Shown: in pieces, positions 15,734 to 25,352 of the stretch
Numbering within the stretch: position 1 is the first letter of the stretch
Layout: the number at the start of each line of letters is the position of its first letter
DNA from: DATCLS01 sp035296625
GTDB lineage: Bacteria > Actinomycetota > Acidimicrobiia > Acidimicrobiales > VFJN01
Direction of reading: 5' to 3'
Length of the DNA: 64,000 nt
NCBI GenBank assembly: GCA_035296625.1
Contig: DATHAO010000021.1
Coordinates: 1 to 64,000 of the forward strand
Program-made: the position numbers and the translations under genes
The notes under the pieces: generated by a model
Databases searched by the model: none
The model's input: only the letters and a program-made list of their open reading frames with translations
What the model was told of the DNA's origin: nothing

Positions 15734-16185
15734 GTGCGGACCGGCTTCGAGAGACCGTCGACCGCGACGACGCTCGCGGTGCTCGAGGGGTGGCGAGCGT
15801 TCCAGGCGGCCGAGTTCGCGGCAGTCGGATCGAGAACCCTGAGTTGTGGGTGTTCACCGACGGTGACGGCGACCCGATCCACCCCCACGCCATCTACGAG
15901 TCCTTCCGGCGCATCGTGCACAACGCCGGCATCCCGAGGATCCGCTTCCACGACCTGCGCCACACCCACGGGAGCCTCCTCATCAAGGACGGGATCCCGG
16001 TGAAGGTCGTGAGCGAGCGACTCGGGCACGCCCACATCGCCCACACGATCCGGACCTACCAGCACCTCCTCCCGGGCATGCAGGCCGACGCCGCGCTCGC
16101 CGTCGAGCGGCTCGCGACGCCCGTTCCCCCGGCCAGCAGCACCTCGGGGGAACGTCGGAGGACCATCCGGAGGAACACCGCTTGA
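15734..16185 (+). pseudogene. Tyrosine recombinase (phage-type integrase), C-terminal remnant
   Basis: The catalytic C-terminal half is preserved: RIRFHDLRHTHGSLLIKDGI (HxxR box), VSERLGHAHIAHTIRTYQHL with the second His and the nucleophilic Tyr. Upstream homology (TTLAVLEGWRAFQAAEFAAV) lies in another frame, shifted near 15825. The first catalytic Arg region and the whole N-terminal DNA-binding domain are missing. It points toward and lies 64 bases from the tRNA-fMet end, where an integrase using that tRNA would be expected. Confidence 0.8.
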
Positions 16186-16210
16186 TCCGGGAGAACGCCT
16201 CTGCAACGAC

Positions 16211-16239
16211 GAAGGCCCAGGTCACTGACCTGGGCCTTC
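16211..16239 (-). terminator. tRNA-fMet terminator hairpin
   Basis: Perfect 14-bp arms (16211-16224 and 16226-16239) around a single central C lie 10 bases downstream of the encoded CCA. The stem is strong and GC-rich with A/T at its base. Confidence 0.75.
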
Positions 16240-16249
16240 AGACTGCAAA

Positions 16250-16326
<77 letters not shown>

Positions 16327-16342
16327 TCGCTTGGGAGACGTC

Positions 16343-16371
16343 AACATAGCGGCTCCGCCAGGCCACGCCAA
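16343..16371 (-). promoter_or_regulatory. tRNA-fMet promoter
   Basis: On the minus strand -35 TTGGCG (16366-16371) and -10 TATGTT (16343-16348) are separated by 17 bases. The mature tRNA begins 16 bases after the -10 element. Confidence 0.65.
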
Positions 16372-16464
16372 CTCCGGGCTGACCACGGCCGATGGGCCGG
16401 TGACCGGCCCGTTTTCGGGGAGGGAACCGGCTGCGGGGGAACCCGGTCCACTCCTCGGAACGGC

Positions 16465-19400
16465 TCAGGCCGGGGTAGGCGCCGCGGACGGCGTGGTGGC
16501 GGCCGCCGCCGTCGCCGTGGTCGTGGTCGTCGTCTCGGCGGGCGCGTCGGGCTCGTCCGACTCGTCGGACCCGGTGGACGGCGCAGCCGTGGTGGACGCC
16601 GACTCGCCCGACGACGGGTCCGCCGCAGCGGCCTTGTCGGCGCCCGTGGTGTCCTCGGACTCTCCCGCCGTCCCACCGCCCAGCAGCTCGATGGCGTCGC
16701 TGATGCGGCTCTGGGCGTCGTCCACGCGGTCCTGGTAGGTGCCCAGGTCGCCGTCGGCCAGCGCGGCGTCGGCCTCGTCGAAGAGGTCCTGTGCCTCGGA
16801 CAGAAGCTGCTCCGCCTCGCCCGTAGGATCGGTCGACTGGCCGCCTTCCTCCGGCGCAGTCGGCTCGCCCGTGGTGCCCTCCTCGCCGGGTTGCTCCTGG
16901 GTGGCGGCCTGCTGGCCGAACAGGCTCTCGAGCGCCTCGGCGAGCGTGTCCTCGACGACGACGTCGTTGCCGTAGACGGCGATGACCCGCTCGAGCAGAG
17001 GCAGCTGGCGGGCCTCGCTCTCGGCGACCACGTAGAACGGCTGCACGTAGAGCAGTGCCTGGTCCACCGGCACGAGCAGCAGGTTGCCGTAGCGCACGTC
17101 GGACCCGCCACGACCGAGCAGGCTCTCGAGCTCGGACACCGTCTCGTCGGCCTGGATGGTCGACGCCGCGATGCCCGGCCCGTCGGGCAGGTCGCTCCCG
17201 GGCATCTCGTAGACCATCAGCTCGCCGTAGTGGTCGCGTTCCATGCGCGCCGCCATGAAGGCGGTCAGCTGTTGTCGGCGGTCGTCCTCGCTGAAGGGCA
17301 CGAACGGGCGCATGAGCACCATCTCGGCCTCGCCGGCGTCCTGGCCCTCCTCGGTCGGCAGCTGGAGCACCTGGTAGTAGGGCGAGATGCGCGGCGCCGT
17401 GGTCTCGCCGGTGGCCTGGCCCTGCTCGTCGGTGACCGCCGTGTTCGGGTCCGCGCCGGCGGTGCCGGGGTCCCGAGCGACGCGCCACGTGTCGTCCTGG
17501 TTGTAGAAGTCGTCGGCGTCGGTGAGGTGGTAACGGGCGTAGGCCGCGGTCTGCACGCGGAACAGGTCCTCGGGGTACCGGAGGTGGTCCGACAGCCCGG
17601 CCGGCATGTCGTCGAAGTCGGAGAACAGCTTGGGGAAGGCGCTGCGGTACGCGTCCAGGATGGGGTCGTCGCCCGGCATCTCGTAGAGGTTGACCGTGCC
17701 GTCGTAGGCGTCGACGGTGGCCTTCACCGAGTTGCGCACGTAGTTGAAGTCGTGGTCGAGGCCGCTGCCGCTCGGCAGCTGGTCGGTGTCGGCCTCCTGC
17801 CCGTAGGGATAGCGGCTCGTGGTCGTGTACATGTCGACGACCCACACGATCCGTCCGTCGAGCACGACCGGGTACGGGTCGGTGTCGGCGTTGAGGAACG
17901 GCGCGAGCGTCTGCACGCGGTCGACCACGTCGCGTACGTAGATCGTCTTCGAGCCGCCGGTGATGAAATCGGAGATAAGCGGGTTCACGTCGCCGAAGCG
18001 CAGCGAGAAGGCGATGCGCCGCAGCAGGGAGCCGGACTCGACGCCGTCGCGGCCCTCGTACTCGGCGAACTGGGTCTCGTCCTCGCTCTGGAAGTCGATC
18101 TCCTGCCGGTCGGTGTTCACCATGACGTAGCCGCCGAGGTCTTCACCGAAGTAGATGTCCGGCTGCTCGATCTCGGGGGCCCCGTCGCCCACCCGCAGTG
18201 GGATGTCCCCCAGCAGGAAGTTGGGCTCGTTGCCCTCGCTCGCGTTCGACGGCGCCATCAGCATGCCGTAGCCGTGGGTGTAGGCGAGGTGGTCCGTCTC
18301 CCACGAGTCGCCCGGCACGCCGGCCGGGTTGATCGTGCGCACGCCGACGTTGACCTGCGTCTTATCGCCGCCGATGTCGTAGCGGTCGACGTCGACGTCA
18401 TCGACGGAGTAGTAGTCGCGGATCCGCTGGAGGGCCTCGAACGTCTGGCCCGAGAGCGACGCCGCCGGGTCCCACAGCCGGATGTTGCGGATCGTCTGCT
18501 GCGACGCGGACAGGTCCACCTCGTCGGTCTGTGTCTGGGGCGTGAACGGGCGGGTCTCGACACCCTTGATGTTCAGCGCACTCCGCGTCGCTTCGATGTT
18601 CCGCTCGATGTAGGGCCTCTCACGAGCCGACTCGTTCGGTTGGACCTGGAAGCGCTGCACCCACTGCGGGTAGATGCCACCGACGACGAGGGCGACGAAC
18701 GCCCAGAGCCCCACCGCCACGGCCGGCAGCACCCAGCCGCGGCGGAAGATGTTGAAGACGAACAGCGCCGCAGCCGCGAGCGAGATCAGGACGAGCAGGT
18801 TGAGCGCCGGCAGCTGCGCCTTGACGTCGGTGTAGGTCGCGCCGTCGACGGTGCCCCGGCTCGACACCGTCAGCTCGAAGCGCTGCAGCCAGTAGTCGAC
18901 GGCCTTGACCAGCGCGAGCAGCGCCACGAGCACCGACAGGTGGGCCTTGACCTGCGGGGCCACGCGGGGACCCGGTGGCTGCACCCGGATGCCACCGTTC
19001 AGGTAGTGCGCCACCGTCGTGACGATCAGCACGATCAGCAGCGACGCGAACACCCAGTCGACGACGAAGGACAGGAACGGCAGGCGGAAGACGTAGAAGC
19101 CGACGTCTCGCCCGAATTGGGGATCGTCGATGCCGAAGTCGCCGCCGTTGGAGAACAGGATCCACGAGTTCCACTCGGCGCTCACGCCCGACCCGGCGAT
19201 CACCGCCAGCAGGGCGGCCACGCCGATGCGGACCAACCCCGCTCGCTCGCCAACGACGTCGTGGTAGCGCTCGAGCAGCTCGTCCTCGGGGCCGGCCACC
19301 CGGTAAGGCGGAGCCACGCGGTCGGCGACGAACAGGTTGATCCAGGCGAGGGCGAAGAACAGCGCCATGAAGACGAGGGCCAGCACGATCCGGGCGCCGA

Positions 19401-19593
19401 GCACGCTCCGCCACACGCCGCTCTGGTCGAGCGAGTCGAACCAGAGGTAGTCGGTGTAGAAGCCGGCGATGCCACGCAGCGACGTGATGAGCACGAACAG
19501 CACCACGACGAGGGCGATCAGCAGCACCCGCCGGCGCCGGCCGCTTCCCGCGCGCCGCCTCGGTCGTCGGGGCAGGTCGTCCGAGGCTCGCAT
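16465..19593 (-). CDS. UPF0182-family large membrane protein
   Basis: From ATG 19593 the product is 1042 residues, typical for UPF0182 (about 900-1000). It starts with an Arg-rich cytoplasmic segment and about seven hydrophobic helices in the first 330 residues (VLLIALVVVLFVLITSLRGI, then FYTDYLWFDSL, a family hallmark). A large extracytoplasmic region follows with YLWQ/LTYGYG-like motifs such as HLAYTHGYGMLMAPSNA and IPLRVGDG. The C-terminus adds a low-complexity Glu/Thr/Ala tail with a short coiled coil (AEQLLSEAQDLFDEADAALA). Function is unknown in the family. An ATG at 19635 would add 14 residues. In mycobacteria a UPF0182 gene also neighbours a PDZ/Lon-like protease gene, as here. Confidence 0.93.
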   Translation of the reverse strand: MRASDDLPRRPRRRAGSGRRRRVLLIALVVVLFVLITSLRGIAGFYTDYLWFDSLDQSGVWRSVLGARIVLALVFMALFFALAWINLFVADRVAPPYRVAGPEDELLERYHDVVGERAGLVRIGVAALLAVIAGSGVSAEWNSWILFSNGGDFGIDDPQFGRDVGFYVFRLPFLSFVVDWVFASLLIVLIVTTVAHYLNGGIRVQPPGPRVAPQVKAHLSVLVALLALVKAVDYWLQRFELTVSSRGTVDGATYTDVKAQLPALNLLVLISLAAAALFVFNIFRRGWVLPAVAVGLWAFVALVVGGIYPQWVQRFQVQPNESARERPYIERNIEATRSALNIKGVETRPFTPQTQTDEVDLSASQQTIRNIRLWDPAASLSGQTFEALQRIRDYYSVDDVDVDRYDIGGDKTQVNVGVRTINPAGVPGDSWETDHLAYTHGYGMLMAPSNASEGNEPNFLLGDIPLRVGDGAPEIEQPDIYFGEDLGGYVMVNTDRQEIDFQSEDETQFAEYEGRDGVESGSLLRRIAFSLRFGDVNPLISDFITGGSKTIYVRDVVDRVQTLAPFLNADTDPYPVVLDGRIVWVVDMYTTTSRYPYGQEADTDQLPSGSGLDHDFNYVRNSVKATVDAYDGTVNLYEMPGDDPILDAYRSAFPKLFSDFDDMPAGLSDHLRYPEDLFRVQTAAYARYHLTDADDFYNQDDTWRVARDPGTAGADPNTAVTDEQGQATGETTAPRISPYYQVLQLPTEEGQDAGEAEMVLMRPFVPFSEDDRRQQLTAFMAARMERDHYGELMVYEMPGSDLPDGPGIAASTIQADETVSELESLLGRGGSDVRYGNLLLVPVDQALLYVQPFYVVAESEARQLPLLERVIAVYGNDVVVEDTLAEALESLFGQQAATQEQPGEEGTTGEPTAPEEGGQSTDPTGEAEQLLSEAQDLFDEADAALADGDLGTYQDRVDDAQSRISDAIELLGGGTAGESEDTTGADKAAAADPSSGESASTTAAPSTGSDESDEPDAPAETTTTTTATAAAATTPSAAPTPA

Positions 19594-19962
19594 GGCCGCC
19601 GAGCCTACCGACCGCCACGGACGACCCGGGTTCACGCTCGGAGACGAGTTCGTCGCGTCGTGCGTCGCATCGTCGGAGGTCGCCTGGTGGTCGGGCAGTG
19701 GGACGTCCGCCGCCGTGCGCTGCCGGGGCTGGGTCGCCGGACTGGCGGCGGGCGGACCCGGAGTGACGCCGAGCGGACGCCGGACCGGCGCCGAACGGAG
19801 CCCGGAGTGACGCCGGGCGGACGCCGGAGTGGCACCGAACGGAGCCGGGAGTCGTGCCGGGCGGACGCCGGAGTGGCACCGAACGGAGCCCGGAGTCGTG
19901 CCGGGCGGACGTCGGCGTGGCGCCGAACGGGCGCGAAGGGAGCGCCGGGGCGGCGCGGGGCG
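19594..19962. other. Intergenic spacer filled by a tandem repeat
   Basis: The spacer between the DivIVA-like gene and the UPF0182 gene contains no frame with domain signal. It is mostly the 44-bp tandem array listed separately. Confidence 0.55.
19763..19938. repeat. 44-bp tandem repeat, four units
   Basis: Units start at 19763, 19807, 19851 and 19895. Each begins GTGACGCC or GTCGTGCC and carries the shared block CACCGAACGGAGC or a close variant. Units differ at a few positions, the last diverging most. Because 44 is not a multiple of three, the array rotates through all reading frames and cannot encode a peptide repeat. It lies 25 bp after the DivIVA-like stop. Confidence 0.75.
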
Positions 19963-22900
19963 TCAGCGGGGGTGGACGCCGGAGGCCGGCACGACCAGGC
20001 AGCGGCAGCCCGGGTGCGCTGGCGCGCCCCGGTCGCCGGTCGGGAACGCCTCGCCCTTGCGCACGCCCCGGGCCAGGGCGTTGTCGTCCGCGTCGGGACA
20101 CGGCTCGGAGGTGCGGTCGACGAGCCAGCGGACCTCGTCGCCCCGGGTGACGGCGTCGAGGGCGCCGGCGGCGTAGGCCGCCACGGCGTAGTGGCGGACG
20201 GCCAGCCCGATCCGCTGGCCCTTCCACTCCCGGTAGAGCGCGCGGAGGCGCGCCGTAGCCTCGTCCACGTCGGCCGTCTCGTCGATCGAGCGGCCCATGC
20301 GCACGCGGAGGGGGTCGACCAGGTTCCGGCCCAGCTCGATGGCCAGCGAGCGGCACGTGCCCGAGCGCGTGCCGCCCACGGCCGCCGCTCCCTCACCCGC
20401 GGCGGCCTCGAGCTCGGCCAAGGCCGCCTCGGCGTAGCGCTCGACGTGCTCGTCGGCGAGGGGGACGAGCTCGTCGAGCTCCTCGGGCGGGTGCCGACGG
20501 ACGAGGTCGAGCACCTCGTTCTGCTCATCGGCCAGGACCCGCTTGAGGCGCCGGGCCAGGATGCGCTCGATGCCCTCGAGGGCGGCGTCGCGTTGGCGGA
20601 GCAGGTCGGCGTCCGCGGCGTCGCGCTGGGACCCGGGGATCGGCGCGGCCCTCGGCGGGGCATCGTCGGTGACGTCGACCGAGGCGTCCCGGCGGGTCCA
20701 GCCTTCCGGCACTCGCCCGTGGGTACCGTCGTGCGCGCTGTCGAGCATCGCTACCCCGAAACCGGCACCCGGCTCGCCCGTCGGGTCGCGCGGCCGGTCC
20801 CCCGTACCGGGCAGCGGGCCGTCGGACCGGGCCCGGGACCCCGCCGCGGACCGGGAGCGGCGGCCACCCCGTGGGTCCCGCCGCCGTCGGCTCGGCCCGG
20901 GTTGCCCGCCCTGCTGCTCGGCCCGCCCGGCGCGGATGCGGGCGAACAGCTCGTCGACGCCGTTGCGAGGCCGCCCCTCTGGCCCGCCGTCCGTATCGCT
21001 TGTGCCGCCCCCGTCGCTCGCTCCGCCCGCGTCGCCCGCGTCGCCCGCGTCGCTTGCCGCGCCCGCGTCGCTTGCGGCGCCGCCGGTCGAGACCTTTTTG
21101 GCGGCGTGAGCGGCGGTGTTCGGGTTGGCCCCTGCCGCACGTTCACCCGGAGGCTCGACGGCGGCGACGTCCCCGATGGCCTCGCCCGCCGCCTCGCTTA
21201 CGTCGGTCGTGTCGAGCTCGGCCCCGGGCACGGCCTCCCGCGGTTCACCATCTCGGCTCTCGACGTGAGCCTGGTCGGCGTCGTGCTCGCCAGCGAGGTG
21301 GGCCAACTCGAGGGATGCCGCGGCACCGCCCCGCTCGGCCGCCCCACCCGGCCCGCCGGGACCGGCGACGGTTCTGGTGACGCCCGGCGTACCAGGCTCG
21401 ATACCGGCCGAGCCGTCCGTCGCAGCGCCTCGGTCGCCAGGCTCGGCCGTCACGACGCTGGTCGGCGGCGCCTCGGCATCCGTCGGTTCGCTTGCCTCGT
21501 CCGTCGGTGCGACCTCGGCGGGAGGGCGCGGGTCGGCATGAGCGGCGCCGGCGCGCCGGCGGAACGGCCACAGGCCCCACCGCTCGCCGAGGATGTCGCT
21601 TTCGGCATGGTCGGCCCCGTCCTCGTCGGCGGCGTCGTCAGCGAGGAGAGGTTGTCCCGGCGACCGGAGAGCGGACTGTCGGACCTCACCGCTCAGGTCG
21701 GCGGCGAGCACGTCGGCGACCGTCTCTGGTTCCGCCGGGCCGCGACCTTGCTCGTCCGGCGACGTCGGCTCGTCCCCGAGCCTGCGGTCGAGGGTCGGTG
21801 CCGCCGCAGCAACGTCGGCCGCGGGCGACTCGGGAGCCTGGGCGGACGCACGGGGCGCCTCGTCGCTGGACGGCGACAGAGCCGGGCGGCCACCTCCGGT
21901 GACGTCGTCGCTCGGCGGATCGTCCGAGCCCGGCCGGTCGCCGGCCGGAGCAGGCGCGACAGCGCCTCGCGCACGCGCGGACGTCGCGGCGGCGGCCTCC
22001 CGTCCCGGCCAGGCACCGGGCGCGGGGCGAAGGGACGGAGACCGTCGGCGAGGTCCGGACGCGACGCCGTTGCGGGCGACCGGGGCGTCGGAACGGCCCG
22101 ATGCGCCGGCGGGGACGACGGCGACGGGCACTGGAACCGCTTCGGGGCTCGGCCCTGCGGCTGCCGGGACGGGCGCGGCAGGGCCCTCGCCCGCCGCCAC
22201 GCCACCGGGCTCGCCGGGCGGAGCCGCAGGGCCCTCGTCCGCCGCCACGCCACCGGGCTCGCCTGCCGGCGTCAGAGGGGCGTCCGCCGGCACGCCACCG
22301 GGCTCATCGGACGGCGCCGCAGGGCTCTCCCCGACGGCCACGCCGCCGGGCTCGCCGGGCGGCGCCGCAGGGCCCTCCCCCACCGCCACGCCACCGGGCT
22401 CGCCGGCCGGCACCGGAGGGGCTGCACCCGCCGCCACGCCACCGGCCTCGCCGGGCGGCGCCTCAAGATCCGCACCCGCCGGCAGGCCACCGGCCTCATC
22501 GGCGTGAACCGGAGGGGCTGCACCCGCCGGCACCCCACCGGCCTCGCCGGGCGGCGCCGCAGGGCCGGCACGCGCCAGAACGCCGGGCGGGCCATCGCTG
22601 GGCGCCGGGAGGCTTGAACGGGACGGCACGCCTCCTCCCGTTGGGTCCTCGGGCTCGGCCGGGCCGCCGATACCAGCACCTGCACCGGACGTCGGCGCAC
22701 GACCCCGATCCGCGACGACGGCGGCACCGGACGTCGTGTCGGCCGGACCGGCACCGAGGGCCCGGGCGGGAACATCGGCGGAACCGGCGCCGGCAGCGTC
22801 CGCAGAAGCGGAACCATCGTCAAAGCCCGCAGCATCGCCGGAGCCCAGGTGGTCGGCATCGGTCACGCCGAGCTCGGCGGCCAGGGCCGGGATGTCGACG

Positions 22901-23847
22901 TCGAGATCGGCACCCGTCGTCTCGTCGACCAGGCCGGCCATGCGGGCCACGGACAGCTCCGCCTCGACGTCCTCGACGGTGGGCTCGAGCTCGTCGCGCA
23001 CCCGGCGCCTCGCCTGCTCCCCCGCCACCTTCGCCTCGGGCAGCGCAACGGTCAGCTCGGTCGTCGCCTCGTCGGTGGTGCGCCGCACGATCGCGTACGC
23101 CGCCAACAGCCGGTCCCGTGCGGCGTTCAACCGCTCGACCTGCTCACGGGCCGAACGCCGCCGCCGGGCCAGGTCGCCCAGCAGCTTCTCGCGCACGGCC
23201 AGCGCCTCGGCCACGAGGTGACGGGCCTCCTCGCGGGCGGCGTCGCGGATGGCGTGGCCGTCCGCCCGCGCCGCGGCGCGGACCGACTCGGCGTCGTCGC
23301 CCGCCCGAGCCAGCGCCCGATGGCCCTCGGCGACGAGCTCGTCCCGGTCGGCCTCCGCAACCCGACGGATCTCGGCGGCGGCCGCCTCGCCCTCGGCCCG
23401 CCGGCGGTCGAGCTCGGCCTCGGCCTGGCGTGCCACCACCTCGGCCTCGGCGAGGATCTCGGCCTTCCGCGCCGCCGCCTCGTCCTCGGCCCGGTCGAGG
23501 ACCGCACGAGCCTCGTCCTGGCCCTCGTGGACCATGCGGGCGGCGGCCTCCTGGGCCTTGGTGCGGATGTCGCTCGCTGCGGCCCGCGCCGTGTCGAGCA
23601 CCCGTGCCGTCTCCTCCCCGAGCAGCTCGACGAGGCGGTGCTGGTCGAGATCCTCTGCGAGCGTGGCCCGAGCCTCGGCCCGATCGGCCCGGGCCCGCTG
23701 CTCGGCCTCCCGCCGCTGCAGGGCGGCGACCGCCTCGGCCAGCTCGGCGAGGTAGGCACTCACCTGGTCGGCATCGAAGCCACGCCGCGCCGGGGCGAAC
23801 CTCCGGCGGGCGATGCCCGTCGCGTCGAGAGGAGGCTCGGGCGACAT
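19963..23847 (-). CDS. Giant DivIVA-domain coiled-coil protein with Cys/His C-terminal domain
   Basis: From ATG 23847 the product is 1294 residues. The N-terminus matches DivIVA/Wag31 (RRRFAPARRGFDADQVSAYL), followed by about 280 residues of Ala/Glu/Arg coiled coil. The middle, about residues 330-1000, is disordered and Pro/Gly/Ala-rich with repeated units such as PPGEPGGVAVGEGPAAPPGE. The last 220 residues are ordered again (AALEGIERILARRLKRVLAD, EWKGQRIGLAVRHYAVAAYA). They end in CPDADDNALARGVRKGEAFP ... HPGCRCLVVP, a Cys/His arrangement like the C-terminus of phage head morphogenesis (Mu gpF/SPP1 gp7) proteins. DivIVA proteins mark curved membrane and recruit growth factors, so a polar or septal scaffold is plausible. 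The C-terminal role is unknown. Confidence 0.8.
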   Translation of the reverse strand: MSPEPPLDATGIARRRFAPARRGFDADQVSAYLAELAEAVAALQRREAEQRARADRAEARATLAEDLDQHRLVELLGEETARVLDTARAAASDIRTKAQEAAARMVHEGQDEARAVLDRAEDEAAARKAEILAEAEVVARQAEAELDRRRAEGEAAAAEIRRVAEADRDELVAEGHRALARAGDDAESVRAAARADGHAIRDAAREEARHLVAEALAVREKLLGDLARRRRSAREQVERLNAARDRLLAAYAIVRRTTDEATTELTVALPEAKVAGEQARRRVRDELEPTVEDVEAELSVARMAGLVDETTGADLDVDIPALAAELGVTDADHLGSGDAAGFDDGSASADAAGAGSADVPARALGAGPADTTSGAAVVADRGRAPTSGAGAGIGGPAEPEDPTGGGVPSRSSLPAPSDGPPGVLARAGPAAPPGEAGGVPAGAAPPVHADEAGGLPAGADLEAPPGEAGGVAAGAAPPVPAGEPGGVAVGEGPAAPPGEPGGVAVGESPAAPSDEPGGVPADAPLTPAGEPGGVAADEGPAAPPGEPGGVAAGEGPAAPVPAAAGPSPEAVPVPVAVVPAGASGRSDAPVARNGVASGPRRRSPSLRPAPGAWPGREAAAATSARARGAVAPAPAGDRPGSDDPPSDDVTGGGRPALSPSSDEAPRASAQAPESPAADVAAAAPTLDRRLGDEPTSPDEQGRGPAEPETVADVLAADLSGEVRQSALRSPGQPLLADDAADEDGADHAESDILGERWGLWPFRRRAGAAHADPRPPAEVAPTDEASEPTDAEAPPTSVVTAEPGDRGAATDGSAGIEPGTPGVTRTVAGPGGPGGAAERGGAAASLELAHLAGEHDADQAHVESRDGEPREAVPGAELDTTDVSEAAGEAIGDVAAVEPPGERAAGANPNTAAHAAKKVSTGGAASDAGAASDAGDAGDAGGASDGGGTSDTDGGPEGRPRNGVDELFARIRAGRAEQQGGQPGPSRRRRDPRGGRRSRSAAGSRARSDGPLPGTGDRPRDPTGEPGAGFGVAMLDSAHDGTHGRVPEGWTRRDASVDVTDDAPPRAAPIPGSQRDAADADLLRQRDAALEGIERILARRLKRVLADEQNEVLDLVRRHPPEELDELVPLADEHVERYAEAALAELEAAAGEGAAAVGGTRSGTCRSLAIELGRNLVDPLRVRMGRSIDETADVDEATARLRALYREWKGQRIGLAVRHYAVAAYAAGALDAVTRGDEVRWLVDRTSEPCPDADDNALARGVRKGEAFPTGDRGAPAHPGCRCLVVPASGVHPR
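22180..22580 (-). repeat. In-frame degenerate repeats in the DivIVA-like gene
   Basis: About seven imperfect units of roughly 54-60 bp encode variants of APPGEPGGVAxGEGPA. All keep the reading frame and the Gly-Glu-Pro-Gly-Gly-Val core, giving an extended disordered linker. Confidence 0.7.
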
Positions 23848-23947
23848 GGGATCCGATGGTACGGCCCTGGGCTTCGAGACGGCGCCCCCGCGGACCGCAC
23901 GCGACCACACTCAATGCTGATACGAGCGCCGGGCGCCCGCCGGCCGG

Positions 23948-25342
23948 TCAGCCCGGGGCGGCCGCCGCCCGCTCGGAGCCCACCCGGGGCAGGTCGTCGG
24001 CGTTGCCGCCCAGCTCGGCGAGGGCGTCGAGGGCGTCGTCGAGCGTGTCCACGGCGATGACGTCCACGTCGCCGGCATGGGCCACGGCGTCCGCGTAGTC
24101 GGCCGAGGGCACGAGGAACACGCCGATGCCTGCCTCGCGGACGGTGGCCGCCTTCTGACCGGTGCCACCCACCTGCCCGACCGTGCCGTCGGACAGGATC
24201 TCGCCCGTGGCGGCGATCGGTACGCCGCCGGTGAGCTCGCCGGGCGTCAGGTCGTCGAGCAGGCCGAGCGTGAAGGCGAGGCCGGCGGACGGACCGCCGA
24301 CGTCGCCGGTCTCGATCTGGAGGTCGACCGGGAAGTCGTAGGAGACATCGCGCGGTTGGACCACCACACCCATCACGCCGCGGGCGGGATCGTCGGGGGC
24401 CGCCGTCAGGGTCAGCTCCTCGTCGCGCGCGACACCGTCGAGAGACTCGACCGCCACGGCGACCCGGTCGCCGGGCGCCTTGTCCGACATGATCGTGCTG
24501 AGCGCGTCCGGCGTGTCGAGCACGGTCCCGTCGACAGCGGTGATCGTGTCGCCCGACTCGAGTACACCTTCGGCCGGCGTCCCGGGCTCGACCCGCAGGA
24601 CGACGACCCCGTCGCTGCTCACGTCCACGTCGTAGCCGAGGCGCTCGAGCGCGACCTGGGCGGCGACGTTCTTCGAGCTGTCCATGAGCTGGAGGTTGAA
24701 CGTGCGGTTGTCGTCGGCGTCCCGGTTGCCGAGCACCTCGTCCTCGGGGTGGATGTCGATGTCGTCGTCGAGCCAGCCCGTGACCAGCCCGATGAGCGTC
24801 GTCTGCCGCAACGACACCGTCGTGTAGCTGATCGAACCCTCGGCGGGGTAGAGGCGGGTGTCGTCACCGACGGAGATGAGCGACTCGGTGTCGCGCACCG
24901 ACCCCGGCTTGAACGCGTAGTAGGGCAGCGGGACGACGGTGGCGCTGATGACGAACGCCGTGAGCAGCAGCACGACGACCGCCGCCCAGATCTGGCGGGC
25001 ACGGGAGCCTCGCCTGGCCACCGGCGGCGGGGGCGGCGGTGAGGAACCCTGGTCGCCGGCGCCCCACGACGTCGGCGGCCGCTCCGGCGGCTCGGCCCCG
25101 TTGCCGTTCCCGCCGGGCGGCGGACCGGCGACCGGCGGCTCGGCCGGGGGAGGCTCGGCCGCCGGGACCGCGGGCCCCGGTGGGGGCCGTTCGTCCGGCG
25201 GCACCGTGGGGCCCGCTGCGGCGTTCGACGCCGGTGTGACCGGCGGATCGCCGAGCAGGCGCGGGGCGATGCCAGGCGAGTTTTCGCCCTCCGAAATTTC
25301 GCGGTCCTCTCGGGGGCGCTCGGAGTGCTCCGGGGTTAGCAT
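23948..25342 (-). CDS. PDZ-domain Lon-like membrane serine protease
   Basis: From ATG 25342 the product is 464 residues. A Pro-rich cytoplasmic segment precedes one transmembrane helix (IWAAVVVLLLTAFVISATVV), so the rest is extracytoplasmic. A PDZ domain follows (VLRVEPGTPAEGVLESGDTI), then a Lon S16-type domain with the catalytic Ser in GDVGGPSAGLAFTLGLL and the catalytic Lys in GGTGQKAATVREAG. This is the YlbL/Rv3194c class, whose natural substrates are poorly known. It is transcribed just ahead of the DivIVA-like gene and diverges from the gene at 25353. Only 10 bases separate the two divergent starts, so their control regions overlap. Confidence 0.92.
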   Translation of the reverse strand: MLTPEHSERPREDREISEGENSPGIAPRLLGDPPVTPASNAAAGPTVPPDERPPPGPAVPAAEPPPAEPPVAGPPPGGNGNGAEPPERPPTSWGAGDQGSSPPPPPPVARRGSRARQIWAAVVVLLLTAFVISATVVPLPYYAFKPGSVRDTESLISVGDDTRLYPAEGSISYTTVSLRQTTLIGLVTGWLDDDIDIHPEDEVLGNRDADDNRTFNLQLMDSSKNVAAQVALERLGYDVDVSSDGVVVLRVEPGTPAEGVLESGDTITAVDGTVLDTPDALSTIMSDKAPGDRVAVAVESLDGVARDEELTLTAAPDDPARGVMGVVVQPRDVSYDFPVDLQIETGDVGGPSAGLAFTLGLLDDLTPGELTGGVPIAATGEILSDGTVGQVGGTGQKAATVREAGIGVFLVPSADYADAVAHAGDVDVIAVDTLDDALDALAELGGNADDLPRVGSERAAAAPG

Positions 25343-25352
25343 CCGGTTCGGC

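Noticed and set aside
15640..16206. 188-codon minus frame antisense to the integrase remnant
   Set aside because: Plus strand has catalytic HxxR...H...Y motifs; only the last 26 minus codons look natural and are listed separately.
19763..19938. 44-bp repeats as a CRISPR array
   Set aside because: Whole units are similar end to end, so there are no unique spacers.
16891..22617. Very long plus-strand open frame of 1908 codons
   Set aside because: It is antisense to UPF0182 and the DivIVA-like gene, has His/Arg/Gly-rich composition and no domain. High GC content keeps the frame open.
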